From: an uncultured Exiguobacterium sp.
GTDB lineage: Bacteria; Bacillota; Bacilli; Exiguobacteriales; Exiguobacteriaceae
DNA length: 64,000 nt
Reading direction: 5' to 3'
NCBI GenBank assembly: GCA_913775715.1
Contig: CAJYMC010000009.1
Location: 62,001 to 126,000, forward strand
A program made the position numbers and the translations under genes. The notes under the pieces are model-generated. The model saw only the letters and a list, made by a program, of their open reading frames with translations, was not told where the DNA came from and did not search any database. The first letter of the stretch is position 1. Each line of letters begins with the position of its first letter. This document shows, piece after piece, positions 43,855 through 52,864 of this stretch.

Positions 43855-44664
43855 TTAACCTTGTGCGACGCGGAATTGCAACATTTCTTGATCGTGCCAC
43901 TCTGACACGTCGAGGACCACTTTGACCGCTCGTGTCGTACGCGCTTCAATCGGTGACGTCAACGATACGTGTAACGATTGCAAGACCTGCTCCCCACTCA
44001 GGAGTTGTAATGGCAACGTCCCGAGTTGAATCGTCTGTTCATATCCGTTTCGAATCAAGAACAGTCCTGTCAGCATATTTTCACTTCTATCGTTCCAAAC
44101 ATTCATGACGTTGACTTCTTCATTCTTTAACGTCGGAGTCGAATAGAACGTCTGACGTACGCGTCGCGCTTCAGCATCTAGAAAGTCCGGTGGAATCTCG
44201 AGATCATGCGTCTCCTCTAGACTAAATAAAAGACGAATCTTTTCCGGGAAGCGTTCTTCTTCCGCTAAGAACAGTTCTTCTTCGGAAAAATCAAGCCAAC
44301 ACGGCATGCTACTCATCGGTACGAACTCTGGAATATCTTCCGTCGTCAATACCTTTCTGCCGATCAATCGATTCGCTTCGTCTAACACGAGGAGCGGGAG
44401 ACCGTCGACATGAAAACTATTTTCTAATGTGTTTCGAAACAATGCAACAATCGAAATCGGTGACGATGACAGATCCACCTGGAGCGCTTCGACGGAGAGT
44501 TGATTCAGTTCGAGATCTGGAAGTTGATTGGCATGATACCGGAACAGATATTCATCTTCCTTCTCGATCAACATATCTTCCGTAAAGATCAGTCGAGGCT
44601 TGTAAAGCCCTGTATTTTCTGGTGCCTCTGCTTCTAAAATGATTTGTTTTCTGCGATTAAACAT
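43855..44664 (-). CDS. slaP: S-layer assembly protein SlaP-like (accessory Sec partner)
   Basis: 269 residues with two ~110-residue SLAP-type halves: EYLFRYHANQLPDLELNQLSV split and, near the C-terminus, VNVMNVWNDRSENMLTGLFLIRNG; each half has the 'LP' and 'PISIVALFRN'-like strands. Members lie next to secA2 in Bacillus with S-layers and assist export of surface proteins. Its ATG overlaps the secA2 stop by 8 nt. No signal peptide, so cytosolic. Confidence 0.82.
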   Translation of the reverse strand: MFNRRKQIILEAEAPENTGLYKPRLIFTEDMLIEKEDEYLFRYHANQLPDLELNQLSVEALQVDLSSSPISIVALFRNTLENSFHVDGLPLLVLDEANRLIGRKVLTTEDIPEFVPMSSMPCWLDFSEEELFLAEEERFPEKIRLLFSLEETHDLEIPPDFLDAEARRVRQTFYSTPTLKNEEVNVMNVWNDRSENMLTGLFLIRNGYEQTIQLGTLPLQLLSGEQVLQSLHVSLTSPIEARTTRAVKVVLDVSEWHDQEMLQFRVAQG

Positions 44665-47032
44665 CTAACTCCATCTCCTCGATTTCTTCATCTAGCATGA
44701 TATATTCGGACAGTCGTTGTAAGACATAAGCAACGGGATACTCGATTTCAGCAATCGTATAGTTGAAGATTTCAAATCCTTCTTTTTCGTACATTCGAAC
44801 GGGTTGTTCCTGACCGTAACTCCGAAGATGGATCCCCTCTTTTAACGTATTCATCGTCGTTAAGTGTTCCGTCCAGTGCTCTTCGATCGATGCTAATAAC
44901 TGATCCCGGATCAGCTCGTCCACTACTGGATTCTTTAATTCCTCCATCCATTTTTCACGACGAGAAGAGACGATGTCCACATAATACGCTTTGACCTCTT
45001 CTGGCTGTTCAAGATCATCTGGAAGTGGTACTTCGTCATGTAATAATTCATTCATCGCGAACTGGAATTCTTCCTTAGGCCACTCTTCCGGTACGAGCTC
45101 TGAAGATAGATAACGATCCACGATGCGTTCGACCGTTCGCTCGACCATCGGTAACACCATGTCTTGAATCTCATCTGCCTCCAGCACTTGATTGCGGAGC
45201 GCGTAGATGACAAGGCGATGCTGATGGAGGACGTCGTCTAGTTTGACGAGCTCTTCTCGAATCGAATATCCTGTTCCTTCGCATGTTTCTTGAGCATAAC
45301 TTAATAACGCTTGCGCTTCCTTTAGCGTAACGGGTCCCTGCGGACTAGATTTTACTTTTTTCAGGACCTTCTCGAGGCGATCCTTTGCAAAACGCCGGAC
45401 GAGGTCATCTTCAAGTGATACGATGAACTGACTTTTCCCTGGATCTCCTTGACGTCCCGAACGTCCTCTTAGCTGGTTATCGATCCGAACTGATTCATGA
45501 CGTTCGGTACCGATGACGAACAATCCACCAGCTTCTTTCGCAATCTCATCCAACGTAATATCTGTTCCACGACCTGCCATATTCGTTGCGATCGTAATGC
45601 GTCCGTGTCGCCCGGCGTCACGAATGATGTCAGTTTCTTGATCGACCGTCTTCGCATTCAGGATTTGATAGGATAGCTGATGTGTATCTAGAGCCTCTGC
45701 TACGGCAAATGACTGTTCGATGGACGTCGTTCCAATCAATACGGGTTGCTGTCTTGCATGAGCTTCCTTCGTCGAACGCGCCACAGCGTCATATTTCTCC
45801 TCTTTCGTCGCATAAATGATATCAGCCGCGTCTTCGCGGAGTTTCGGACGATTGGTCGGAACTTGTACGACATCCATACCATATGTTTTTAAGAGTTCTT
45901 GTCTCGAAGTTTGTGCCGTACCTGTCATGCCTGAAACAAGTTCGTACATTCGGAAATAATGTTGGATCGTAACTTGGGCCGTTGTTTTATTTTCTTCCGT
46001 GATATCAATGCCCTCTTTTGCTTCAATCGCTTGATGAAGCCCATCCGACAAACTTCGCCCTTCCATGATCCGTCCTGTAAACAGATCAACTAACTCGATT
46101 TTGCCATCTTTAACGATATAATCGACATCTCGCTTCATAACGATATGGGCACGCAATGCTTGAACCATGTAATGATAAAGGACCTGGTGCTCAGCTGCGA
46201 AGAGGTTATCGATGGCAAAATTCTCTTCGATGATTGAAATGCCTTTATCCGTAAGCGAGACCGCTTTAATCTCTTCATCGTACTCATATGCATCTGAAGG
46301 GAATTTTGATACAATCCGTTTCGCTACGGTTTGTAGCCCTTCATGGACAGAACCTTTCCCTGCCATGATGAGTGGTGTTTTCGCTTCATCGATTAAAATA
46401 CTATCGACTTCATCAATGATGGCGAAATGATGTTTGCGTTGCACACGATCCTCTTTCCGATTGACAAGATGATCACGTAAGTAATCGAATCCAAATTCTG
46501 TACCGACACCATATGTGATGTCTGCACCATAAGCAGCACGTTTTTCATCAGGTGAGAGATCGGGAATATTCAGTCCGACTGTCAGACCAAGAAAACGATG
46601 AATTTCACCGATCTGTTCTACGTCGCGTCGCGCTAAATAGTCATTGACGGTAATGACATGGACACCTTTACCGATCAAGGCTTTTGTGAAACTCGGTAGC
46701 GACGCGACAAGCGTTTTCCCTTCGCCCGTCGCCATCTCTGCGATGTGACCGTCTAGTAACGCAAGACCACCGATCAATTGGACATCATAGTGACGCATAC
46801 CCAGTACACGTACGCTTGCCTCGCGGACAAGGGCAAAGGCTTCCGCCTTCAGTTGATCGATCGTCTCCCCCGCTTCGAGGCGTTCTTTCAGATGCACGGT
46901 CTGATTCGTTAGCTCTTCATCCGTCATCGCTTGATAACGACTTTCTAACGCATTGATTTCTTTTACGATTTTCATATAGTTCTTCAGTCGCTTTGACTGT
47001 TCGTTGAATGTATTTTTTACGAGTTGAAGCAC
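44657..47032 (-). CDS. secA2: Accessory Sec translocase ATPase SecA2
   Basis: 791 residues from a GTG at 47032, chosen because AGAGGAG lies 7-8 nt upstream and the N-terminus (LQLVKNTFNEQSKRLKNY) then matches SecA2 proteins; an in-frame ATG 54 nt upstream lacks a good SD. Motifs: MATGEGKTLVAS (Walker A), IDEVDSILIDEA (Walker B), the preprotein domain, and RGRSGRQGDPG (motif VI). It lacks the C-terminal zinc tail of SecA1. It drives export of a subset of surface proteins through SecYEG, here with SlaP. Confidence 0.95.
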   Translation of the reverse strand: MLQLVKNTFNEQSKRLKNYMKIVKEINALESRYQAMTDEELTNQTVHLKERLEAGETIDQLKAEAFALVREASVRVLGMRHYDVQLIGGLALLDGHIAEMATGEGKTLVASLPSFTKALIGKGVHVITVNDYLARRDVEQIGEIHRFLGLTVGLNIPDLSPDEKRAAYGADITYGVGTEFGFDYLRDHLVNRKEDRVQRKHHFAIIDEVDSILIDEAKTPLIMAGKGSVHEGLQTVAKRIVSKFPSDAYEYDEEIKAVSLTDKGISIIEENFAIDNLFAAEHQVLYHYMVQALRAHIVMKRDVDYIVKDGKIELVDLFTGRIMEGRSLSDGLHQAIEAKEGIDITEENKTTAQVTIQHYFRMYELVSGMTGTAQTSRQELLKTYGMDVVQVPTNRPKLREDAADIIYATKEEKYDAVARSTKEAHARQQPVLIGTTSIEQSFAVAEALDTHQLSYQILNAKTVDQETDIIRDAGRHGRITIATNMAGRGTDITLDEIAKEAGGLFVIGTERHESVRIDNQLRGRSGRQGDPGKSQFIVSLEDDLVRRFAKDRLEKVLKKVKSSPQGPVTLKEAQALLSYAQETCEGTGYSIREELVKLDDVLHQHRLVIYALRNQVLEADEIQDMVLPMVERTVERIVDRYLSSELVPEEWPKEEFQFAMNELLHDEVPLPDDLEQPEEVKAYYVDIVSSRREKWMEELKNPVVDELIRDQLLASIEEHWTEHLTTMNTLKEGIHLRSYGQEQPVRMYEKEGFEIFNYTIAEIEYPVAYVLQRLSEYIMLDEEIEEMELDV

Positions 47033-47198
47033 TGTTTTTCTCCTCTCCCCACGTCCACGTGACGTCAGGTCCGACAATTTTTTCATCTACGCATCCATTA
47101 TATCAGTTAAAAAATGGAACAGAAGAGATAAAACCCATTTTTAAGAAAATCATTTACTTATTTTAAAAATAAATCTTTATTTTGGAATTCATTCAACA

Positions 47199-47236
47199 AA
47201 AAAAACGCCTTTCTTTAAAAAAGAAACGACGTTTTT
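47199..47236 (-). terminator. Terminator of the Rok-like gene
   Basis: Minus strand AAAAAACG ... CGTTTTTT stem with an inner TTTCTT/AAGAAA, followed by TTTTG. It separates the gene from secA2. Confidence 0.75.
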
Positions 47237-47244
47237 TGAAAAAA

Positions 47245-47646
47245 CTACATAAAAATCGGAACTTCTGCCGATGAATCATATGTATAGATTCCACGACCCA
47301 CTTTTTGAATCGCCGGGTTAGCCTGTTCAACTTTTGCCATCAGTTGATAGATGTTACTGATTTGATGACGATAGCGAAGCTCAAGCTCCATCTGAATGTC
47401 GCGTGCAGACATCGACTCGCGTTCGCGCATCAAATCGCTGATTTGATGTACGTAGACTTCTAGCGGATACCGCTGATTCACTCTCCGTTGTTTCAGTGGA
47501 CGTTCCAGTGCGACGGATACTTCCTGTGCATGATCCTGATTCGTTCGGCTTAATTCAGCCACTAAGTATTCTGCTCTTCGTTGAAGACGGCGATATTCTT
47601 CTTCGATTTCCATCAGCTCTCTGTAAATGTGTTCGTTCGGATCCAT
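47245..47646 (-). CDS. Rok-like winged-helix DNA-binding protein (putative)
   Basis: 133 residues from the ATG at 47646 (SD AGAAGG, spacing 8). N-terminal coiled coil (REL-MEIEEEYRRLQRRAEYLVAEL), a basic linker (RPLKQRRVNQRYP) and a C-terminal segment SARDIQMELELRYRHQISNI plus VGRGIYTYD that resembles the winged helix of B. subtilis Rok (IKSSELQKEIEKE ... YRGQYILE). Rok represses comK and other AT-rich loci. Similarity is at fold and pattern level and needs a profile search; it could also be an unrelated wHTH protein. Confidence 0.5.
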   Translation of the reverse strand: MDPNEHIYRELMEIEEEYRRLQRRAEYLVAELSRTNQDHAQEVSVALERPLKQRRVNQRYPLEVYVHQISDLMRERESMSARDIQMELELRYRHQISNIYQLMAKVEQANPAIQKVGRGIYTYDSSAEVPIFM

Positions 47647-47947
47647 ATTATTTACCTTCTTTCTTGGATTAATAACACAAAAATATTTCATTTATGTTTC
47701 AATTGTATGTTTTTTGAAATAATATTACCATTTATTTACCTTTTTGTTATATGATTTCTATGTTATTTTAATTTTTTTGTAATATTGGCAATTTTTTATC
47801 TGTTGCTGATTTCCATTTTTATCTTAACAGAAAGGAGCTAATCTAGAACATAAAATTATTGTTTTTAATATATAATTTTACATCTTTCTTCATTTTGTCA
47901 TTTTTATATCCTGTTTTACAATACTAAATTCAAAAGGAGAGCACACC
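47647..47947 (+). promoter_or_regulatory. AT-rich intergenic region with the SH3b-amidase promoter
   Basis: 301 bp, strikingly AT-rich compared with the genes on either side. It contains TTGTCA (47895-47900), a 16-nt spacer and TACAAT (47917-47922), then AAAAGGAG ahead of the ATG at 47948. Divergent promoters for the Rok-like gene are expected at the other end but no convincing match is given. No gene seen inside. Confidence 0.65.
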
Positions 47948-49471
47948 ATGCCTACTAAAACTTCCGTCCTCATCGCAAGTATTGCTTCGGCCGTACTTTT
48001 TACAGTAGCCGCACCAACACCCGAGGCATCTGCTGCCTCTATCACAAAAGCTACGTATCAAACAACGGATGCTTTGAATCTTCGTGTCTCGGCTTCCACT
48101 TCATCTAAAAAATTATTGACGATCCCTAAAGGAAAATCAGTCGTTTCTTCGTATAAAACAGGAAACTGGTACAAAGTCTCTTACAGTTCTAAGACAGGTT
48201 ATGTCTCAGGAAGTTACTTGAAAAAGAAAGTGGCCGTCAAAGCTAGCACTGTCGGTACATCTTTTACGAAGACGAACTACACGACGACGGATTCGTTAAG
48301 CTTACGTAAATCTGATTCTGCGACTTCGACGAAGTTGTTGACGATTCCTAAAGGGACGACGCTTTCCTCCGCTTACAAAAAAGGGAGCTGGTATAAAGTA
48401 TCGTATAAATCAAAAACAGGTTATGTAGCAGGCTCCTACCTGAAAAAGAAAACGACCGTCAAGACAAGTTCTGCCGGCACGACATTCGCGAAGACGAACT
48501 ACATCACGTTGGATGCGTTGAACTTACGAACGTCGAACTCTGCTACTTCCACCAAGCTGTTAACGATTCCTAAAGGTAAAGTCGTTACCTCGTCATACCG
48601 TAAAGACAACTGGTATCAAGTTTCGTATGGTAGCAAAAAAGGATACGTTTCGGGAAGTTACCTGAAAAAAACAACGTCTACTTCCGCTTCTTTACCACCT
48701 GTCTCTACAGCGGATTATTCGGGTTCAACGATGTATGTTCTCGTTCCATTTAACGATTCCCTGACGTTACGCTCTGGTGCAAGTTCGATTAGCCCGTCTA
48801 TCGGCACATTGCCTCGTGGTTCTGTCGTCACAGTAACGAATGCTTTACATAAGACAAAAGGATTCGTCGCTGTCAAAACATCTGATGGTCGTTATGGATA
48901 TGTGGAAGCCACGTATCTCTCACTCTTCCAGCCTTCTATGTCTTCACGTCCACTCGTCGTCTTAGACCCAGGTCACGGTGGACATGATGTCGGCGCTGCG
49001 CGCTATGGCATCTATGAACGCGATATCGTCATGTCAGTAGCGAAACTCGTAGCAGAACGACTTTCGAAGACTGTCGATGTCAAATTGACCCGTTACACGA
49101 ATGATTATTATCCGTCATTGACGGATCGAAGCGTCATCTCTAATGCGCATAAGACGAATATTTTCGTCAGTATTCATATCAATGCTGCCACTTCAAATAG
49201 TGCTTACGGAGCTGAAAACTTCTATTACAGAGGAAATTCATCCGTCGCTTTATCACGGAACCTTCAAAAGAATCTCGTCAACTCGATCGGATTACGCGAT
49301 CGTGGTATCAAGTTCGGGAATCTCGCTGTCCTTCGCGGAACGAATGCTCCTGCTACATTGACGGAGCTTGGCTTCCTATCTAACGCTGATGATCGAGCGA
49401 AACTAGTCTCTCCTTCGTACCAGCAACGTTATGCTGATGCAGTAGCCAATGCCATCCTTTCTTCTCTCTAA
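47948..49471 (+). CDS. Secreted SH3b N-acetylmuramoyl-L-alanine amidase
   Basis: 507 residues. Signal peptide about 1-29 (ending ASAAS). Three near-identical SH3b repeats (each with LNLR or LSLR, TKLLTIPKG, WYKVSY, GYVSGSYLKK) and a fourth divergent SH3b (LTLRSGASSISPSIG). C-terminal Amidase_3: VVLDPGHGGHDVGA (Zn His), YERDIV (Glu), SIHINAA (second His), LTELGFLSN (catalytic Glu). It cleaves peptidoglycan stems at the surface. Lying beside SecA2/SlaP, it may be an accessory-Sec substrate, as SecA2 substrates often are murein hydrolases. Confidence 0.93.
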   Translation: MPTKTSVLIASIASAVLFTVAAPTPEASAASITKATYQTTDALNLRVSASTSSKKLLTIPKGKSVVSSYKTGNWYKVSYSSKTGYVSGSYLKKKVAVKASTVGTSFTKTNYTTTDSLSLRKSDSATSTKLLTIPKGTTLSSAYKKGSWYKVSYKSKTGYVAGSYLKKKTTVKTSSAGTTFAKTNYITLDALNLRTSNSATSTKLLTIPKGKVVTSSYRKDNWYQVSYGSKKGYVSGSYLKKTTSTSASLPPVSTADYSGSTMYVLVPFNDSLTLRSGASSISPSIGTLPRGSVVTVTNALHKTKGFVAVKTSDGRYGYVEATYLSLFQPSMSSRPLVVLDPGHGGHDVGAARYGIYERDIVMSVAKLVAERLSKTVDVKLTRYTNDYYPSLTDRSVISNAHKTNIFVSIHINAATSNSAYGAENFYYRGNSSVALSRNLQKNLVNSIGLRDRGIKFGNLAVLRGTNAPATLTELGFLSNADDRAKLVSPSYQQRYADAVANAILSSL

Positions 49472-49476
49472 TTAAA

Positions 49477-49518
49477 AATAACGCTCAGCCGAATGATTCG
49501 GCTGAGCGTTATTTTTTG
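49477..49518 (+). terminator. Terminator of the amidase gene
   Basis: AATAACGCTCAGCCGAA / TTCGGCTGAGCGTTATT perfect stem followed by TTTTTG. Confidence 0.9.
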
Positions 49519-49616
49519 ACAGAGAAACAATTCAGGGAAATCGTTCCTCTTTCTCACACATAAAAGAAAAGAGAGGTTCAGTAAGATTGGATCATCAGGG
49601 AATGAATCAATCTCGG

Positions 49617-50279
49617 TTAGCGACTAGCGAGGATTTGCTCAAGGGAAAGCAAATCTGTCGAATCGACACGATAGTCTGCCTCATGGAGCGCCGACTCCGG
49701 CCCAACGCCGACGGCATACATACCGGCAGCGTGGATGGCAGTGATGCCAGCCGTCGCATCTTCTACACCGATGCAACGACTCGGTTCGACGTCGAGCGCT
49801 TCCGCAGCACGGAGAAACACTTCAGGGTGTGGTTTCGATTGTGCAACGGTTGCAGCGTCTACGATGTCGTCGAAATAATGTCGAACCTTCAATGCTTCAA
49901 CGACCATCAGCGCATTTTTAGAAGCGGACGCCATCCCGATTTTCAGCCCAGCGTTTCGGATTTCATCAAGGAATGCAGTGATTCCAGGAAGAAGATCCTG
50001 TTCAGAGATATGTTGGATCAATGTGACATAGTGTTCATTTTTCTTCGCAGCGAGTGCTAGCTTCTCGTCTTCCGAAAAAGCGTTCTGTTTTCCACCAAGT
50101 GCAAGGATGCGCTCGAGTGAATCCATCCGGCTGACACCTTTTAGTGTCTCATTGAATTCCCGATCGAATGGGATATCCAAATCCTCTCCTAATTGTTTCC
50201 ACGCTAAGTAATGATACTCTGCTGTATCCGTGATTACGCCGTCTAAATCAAAAATGACCGCTTCGATCGTTGGTGCCAT
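49617..50279 (-). CDS. pgmB: Beta-phosphoglucomutase
   Basis: 220 residues, HAD superfamily. Nucleophile/acid pair VIFDLDGVITDTAEYHYLAW, LKGVSRMDSLERIL cap, GMASASKNA (Ser), KPHPEVFLRAAEALD (Lys) and IGVEDATAGITAIHAAGM (Asp). All PgmB residues including the cap Arg are visible. It interconverts beta-G1P and G6P from maltose or trehalose phosphorolysis. It is monocistronic here without phosphorylase genes. LacI-type palindromes overlap its promoter. Confidence 0.92.
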   Translation of the reverse strand: MAPTIEAVIFDLDGVITDTAEYHYLAWKQLGEDLDIPFDREFNETLKGVSRMDSLERILALGGKQNAFSEDEKLALAAKKNEHYVTLIQHISEQDLLPGITAFLDEIRNAGLKIGMASASKNALMVVEALKVRHYFDDIVDAATVAQSKPHPEVFLRAAEALDVEPSRCIGVEDATAGITAIHAAGMYAVGVGPESALHEADYRVDSTDLLSLEQILASR

Positions 50280-50334
50280 CCGACATCCGTCCTTTCATAC
50301 ATCGTCCATGAAAGGCAAGAAATCGAATGACACG

Positions 50335-50398
50335 TTGCGCAAACGATTGCACTTGCCTTATCAATAATTCTACTAATTCTCCACTCGCTTTGCAAGCG
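50335..50398 (-). promoter_or_regulatory. pgmB promoter flanked by LacI-family operator-like palindromes
   Basis: Minus strand TTGCAA (50395-50390), 17-nt spacer, TAGAAT (50372-50367). CGCTTTGCAAGCG (50386-50398) overlaps the -35; GCGCAAACGATTGC (50337-50350) lies downstream of the -10. Both have the central CG/GC and GCAA/TTGC arms of MalR/CcpA-type operators. Confidence 0.6.
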
Positions 50399-50426
50399 TT
50401 ATCAAATTTTTTTCTACCAAAAGAAA

Positions 50427-50458
50427 ACACCTTGCGATTTTCGCAAAGTGTTTTTTTC
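50427..50458 (-). terminator. Terminator of the Asp23-family gene
   Basis: AACACTTTGCGA / TCGCAAGGTGTT stem (one G-T) followed by TTCTTTTGG. Confidence 0.8.
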
Positions 50459-50464
50459 GTTCTA

Positions 50465-50797
50465 TTATCCTTTTAAGAGACCGATCACACGAACGTTGAT
50501 CGCTTTCGGTTGAAACGCGAGCATGTTCTCCATGTCTTGTGCGATTCGTTCCTGTACTTTTCCAGCCGTCTTGATGATCGACATGCCGTACTTGATATGA
50601 ACAGACATGCTGACTGTGATATCGCCACCGACATCTTCGACCTTCACGAGTTTGACCATCTGTTTCTCCTGCAGTTTCGAATCATCTGCTGTAAACGCGA
50701 TGCCTTCCGTTTCCTGAACGGCTACGCCTGCGATGACCTCGATGACTTGCTGTGAGACGTTCACGACACCATCCGCATTATTTAAATTATATGACAT
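50465..50797 (-). CDS. Asp23/Gls24 family envelope stress protein
   Basis: 110 residues from the ATG at 50797 (SD overlapping GGAAGG is near, so the earlier ATG 30 nt upstream is possible). VNVSQQVIEVIAGVAVQETEGI, then KLVKVEDVGGDITVSMSVHIKYG and IKTAGKVQERIAQDMENML, the Asp23 fold. Membrane-associated cytosolic protein linked with alkaline or envelope stress. Confidence 0.9.
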   Translation of the reverse strand: MSYNLNNADGVVNVSQQVIEVIAGVAVQETEGIAFTADDSKLQEKQMVKLVKVEDVGGDITVSMSVHIKYGMSIIKTAGKVQERIAQDMENMLAFQPKAINVRVIGLLKG

Positions 50798-50854
50798 TCC
50801 TTCCACGCCCTTCATCTTGTAATCCATCTACCTTAAAGTGTAAAGCATTCCGTC

Positions 50855-51916
50855 TTATTTTGAAAGGTCTTCCCGCTTCTCGACGATCGGGCGAATATCA
50901 ATCTCAATCAAAGGACGGAGGACACGAACGACGAGCGGGTGTATGATGATACCAACGATCAACAAGGCGACACCAATCATGATCAGTAAGGCGAGCCATG
51001 GTTGCGGCACGAACGCATCCGTCACGTACTGGCGCCATGCCATGACGAAGAAGACGTGGAGCAAATAGACATAGAGACTGAGCTCTCCTGCTCGTGTGAT
51101 CAGTGGTAAACGACGCATCGGAATCAACATCATGAATCCAAGGGATGCCGCGATGGATAGGAAGTAGATAACACTATGTTTGATGACACCTAACCACGCA
51201 TCGCTATCATATTGTTCGACGTATGGGAATCGATGTTTAAACGCGTTCGCAAAGTCGATGATTTCTTGAGAAGTATCGCGCCATGCTTCAAATAATAAGA
51301 ATCCCATGACAGCTACGAACGTGATCCCACCAATCAAGCGGACGTTCATGCGTCGCTTGAAGTTTTTCGGCATCTCGAAAATCCGGATGAACTCATGCTC
51401 CGATAAATAGTTCCCGAGTAAGAAATACGGATAGAACATGATCAACTTACGAAGTGCTAAGAAGCCTGTATTCTCTAACTCGAATCCATACAATAACGCA
51501 AACGCGAGACCGAACCACACATAACCACGTAAATGAACGACATATGGCGTCACGATATACCAGACGACCATGACGAACAGATACCAAAGTGCCCAGTAGG
51601 GTCGTAATAGATGTGTTCCGATGTTCTCACCTGAGAAGATCGGATTTCCTTCCCCAAGCGTCGCCCAAGACCCAATCAAAATCTGCCAGACACAATACAC
51701 GGCGAATAGTTGAATGACACGCAAATACTTGTTTTCGCGGAAGAAGTAACCACTTAAAATAATGAATAATGGCATATGAAATGAGTAAATCAATAGATAG
51801 ACCGTTTCGAGCAATTTTCCATCATAATCAAACCGTAAATCCGTCAGCATGTGACCAATGACGACGAAAATGACAAGAAAACCTTTGATATTATCAAACC
51901 ATGGATTCCGATTCAT
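50855..51916 (-). CDS. Acyltransferase-3 family integral membrane protein
   Basis: 353 residues, ~10 TM segments, starting MNRNPWFDNIKGFLVIFVVIGHML with the conserved His (catalytic) and SFHMPLFIILSGYFFR. It has no C-terminal SGNH domain of its own. A secreted SGNH hydrolase starts 36 bp away on the opposite strand, so the pair may form a split OatA-like O-acetylation system. Substrate not shown by sequence. Confidence 0.86.
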   Translation of the reverse strand: MNRNPWFDNIKGFLVIFVVIGHMLTDLRFDYDGKLLETVYLLIYSFHMPLFIILSGYFFRENKYLRVIQLFAVYCVWQILIGSWATLGEGNPIFSGENIGTHLLRPYWALWYLFVMVVWYIVTPYVVHLRGYVWFGLAFALLYGFELENTGFLALRKLIMFYPYFLLGNYLSEHEFIRIFEMPKNFKRRMNVRLIGGITFVAVMGFLLFEAWRDTSQEIIDFANAFKHRFPYVEQYDSDAWLGVIKHSVIYFLSIAASLGFMMLIPMRRLPLITRAGELSLYVYLLHVFFVMAWRQYVTDAFVPQPWLALLIMIGVALLIVGIIIHPLVVRVLRPLIEIDIRPIVEKREDLSK

Positions 51917-51952
51917 GTTACACTACCCCTTATACTCCCTCGAAAGGAACGA

Positions 51953-52699
51953 ATGTTTATGAAAAAGACACTCCTGATTCTATCCATCGTCTTGAACGTC
52001 GTTCTCCTTGCATTGTTACTGGGACGTAAACCGCTCGAAACCTTCGAAAGCGTCTTACCTGCAACGAGTACGACTCCAGTCACGACATTTCAATACGATA
52101 AGAATCCGAACTATGTCCGTTTGAATAGTCTATTCCATACTTATCAATACCCAAAATCAGCGAACGCTGTCATGTTAGGTGACTCGATGACGAATTTTGC
52201 CGATTGGCGCATCTTGATGGATGATCCGACCATCATTAATTTCGGGATTCCTGGTGATACGACAGAAGGCTTTTTGACTCGTCTCGACCTGATCCTCGAG
52301 ATGAAACCAAAACGCGTCTTTCTGATGGGTGGTATCAATGATATTCGTCACTATACGCCGATTCCACAAATTACCGAGAACATGACGACGATCGTGACGA
52401 CACTTCGAAAAAATAACATTGACGTCGTCATTCAGTCAACCGTTCCTGTGGCACCGAAGTATTCAGACTCCGTCCGAATCAACCGTGATGTCGAAGCATT
52501 GAACCGGAATTTACAAAATCTCGCTCAATCGCTCAAGATTCCATTCGTCGACTTACGACCTGTCTTGACGAACAAACAAGGATATCTTCAGAATCGCTTG
52601 ACGTATGATGGATTGCATCTCGTCGGTGGCGGTTATCTACGCTGGAGCGATGCTTTGAAACCTTATGCATCGCAAGCAGATATAACAGCAAACAAATAA
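51953..52699 (+). CDS. SGNH/GDSL hydrolase-family surface protein
   Basis: 248 residues from the ATG at 51953 (SD AAAGG; a second ATG two codons on is possible). N-terminal TM anchor or uncleaved signal (about 5-24). SGNH blocks: AVMLGDSMTNF (Ser78), GIPGDTTEGF (Gly), MGGINDI (Asn) and YDGLHLVGGGY (Asp-x-x-His). An extracellular esterase or acetyltransferase partner of the divergent membrane acyltransferase. Confidence 0.88.
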   Translation: MFMKKTLLILSIVLNVVLLALLLGRKPLETFESVLPATSTTPVTTFQYDKNPNYVRLNSLFHTYQYPKSANAVMLGDSMTNFADWRILMDDPTIINFGIPGDTTEGFLTRLDLILEMKPKRVFLMGGINDIRHYTPIPQITENMTTIVTTLRKNNIDVVIQSTVPVAPKYSDSVRINRDVEALNRNLQNLAQSLKIPFVDLRPVLTNKQGYLQNRLTYDGLHLVGGGYLRWSDALKPYASQADITANK

Positions 52700-52714
52700 T
52701 CGATGGTTCATCAA

Positions 52715-52757
52715 AAAAACGGCTCATCCCGATAATCAGGATGAGCCGTTTTTCGAT
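52715..52757. terminator. Bidirectional terminator
   Basis: AACGGCTCATCC / GGATGAGCCGTT perfect stem with A/T-runs on both sides. Confidence 0.9.
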
Positions 52758-52759
52758 TC

Positions 52760-52864
52760 TTAGTCTTCTTGGTTTTTAACACCCATATAAGCTGCGACAC
52801 TCGATGCTGAGAAGACAGCAACGGCAACAATTCCGACAGCGATCCAGACAACCTGATCCATCAT
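52760..52864 (-). CDS. 34-residue single-TM peptide
   Basis: MMDQVVWIAVGIVAVAVFSA then a short soluble tail ending KNQED; one hydrophobic helix. SD GGGGGAT is 9 nt from the ATG. Longer in-frame extensions upstream lack an SD. Ends at a shared terminator. Coding status rests on the strong SD and helix; function unknown. Confidence 0.55.
   Translation of the reverse strand: MMDQVVWIAVGIVAVAVFSASSVAAYMGVKNQED

Noticed and set aside
47690..47947. AT-rich intergenic as a horizontally acquired island boundary
   Set aside because: Only the intergenic is AT-rich; flanking coding genes have the composition of the rest of the window and no mobile-element genes occur.
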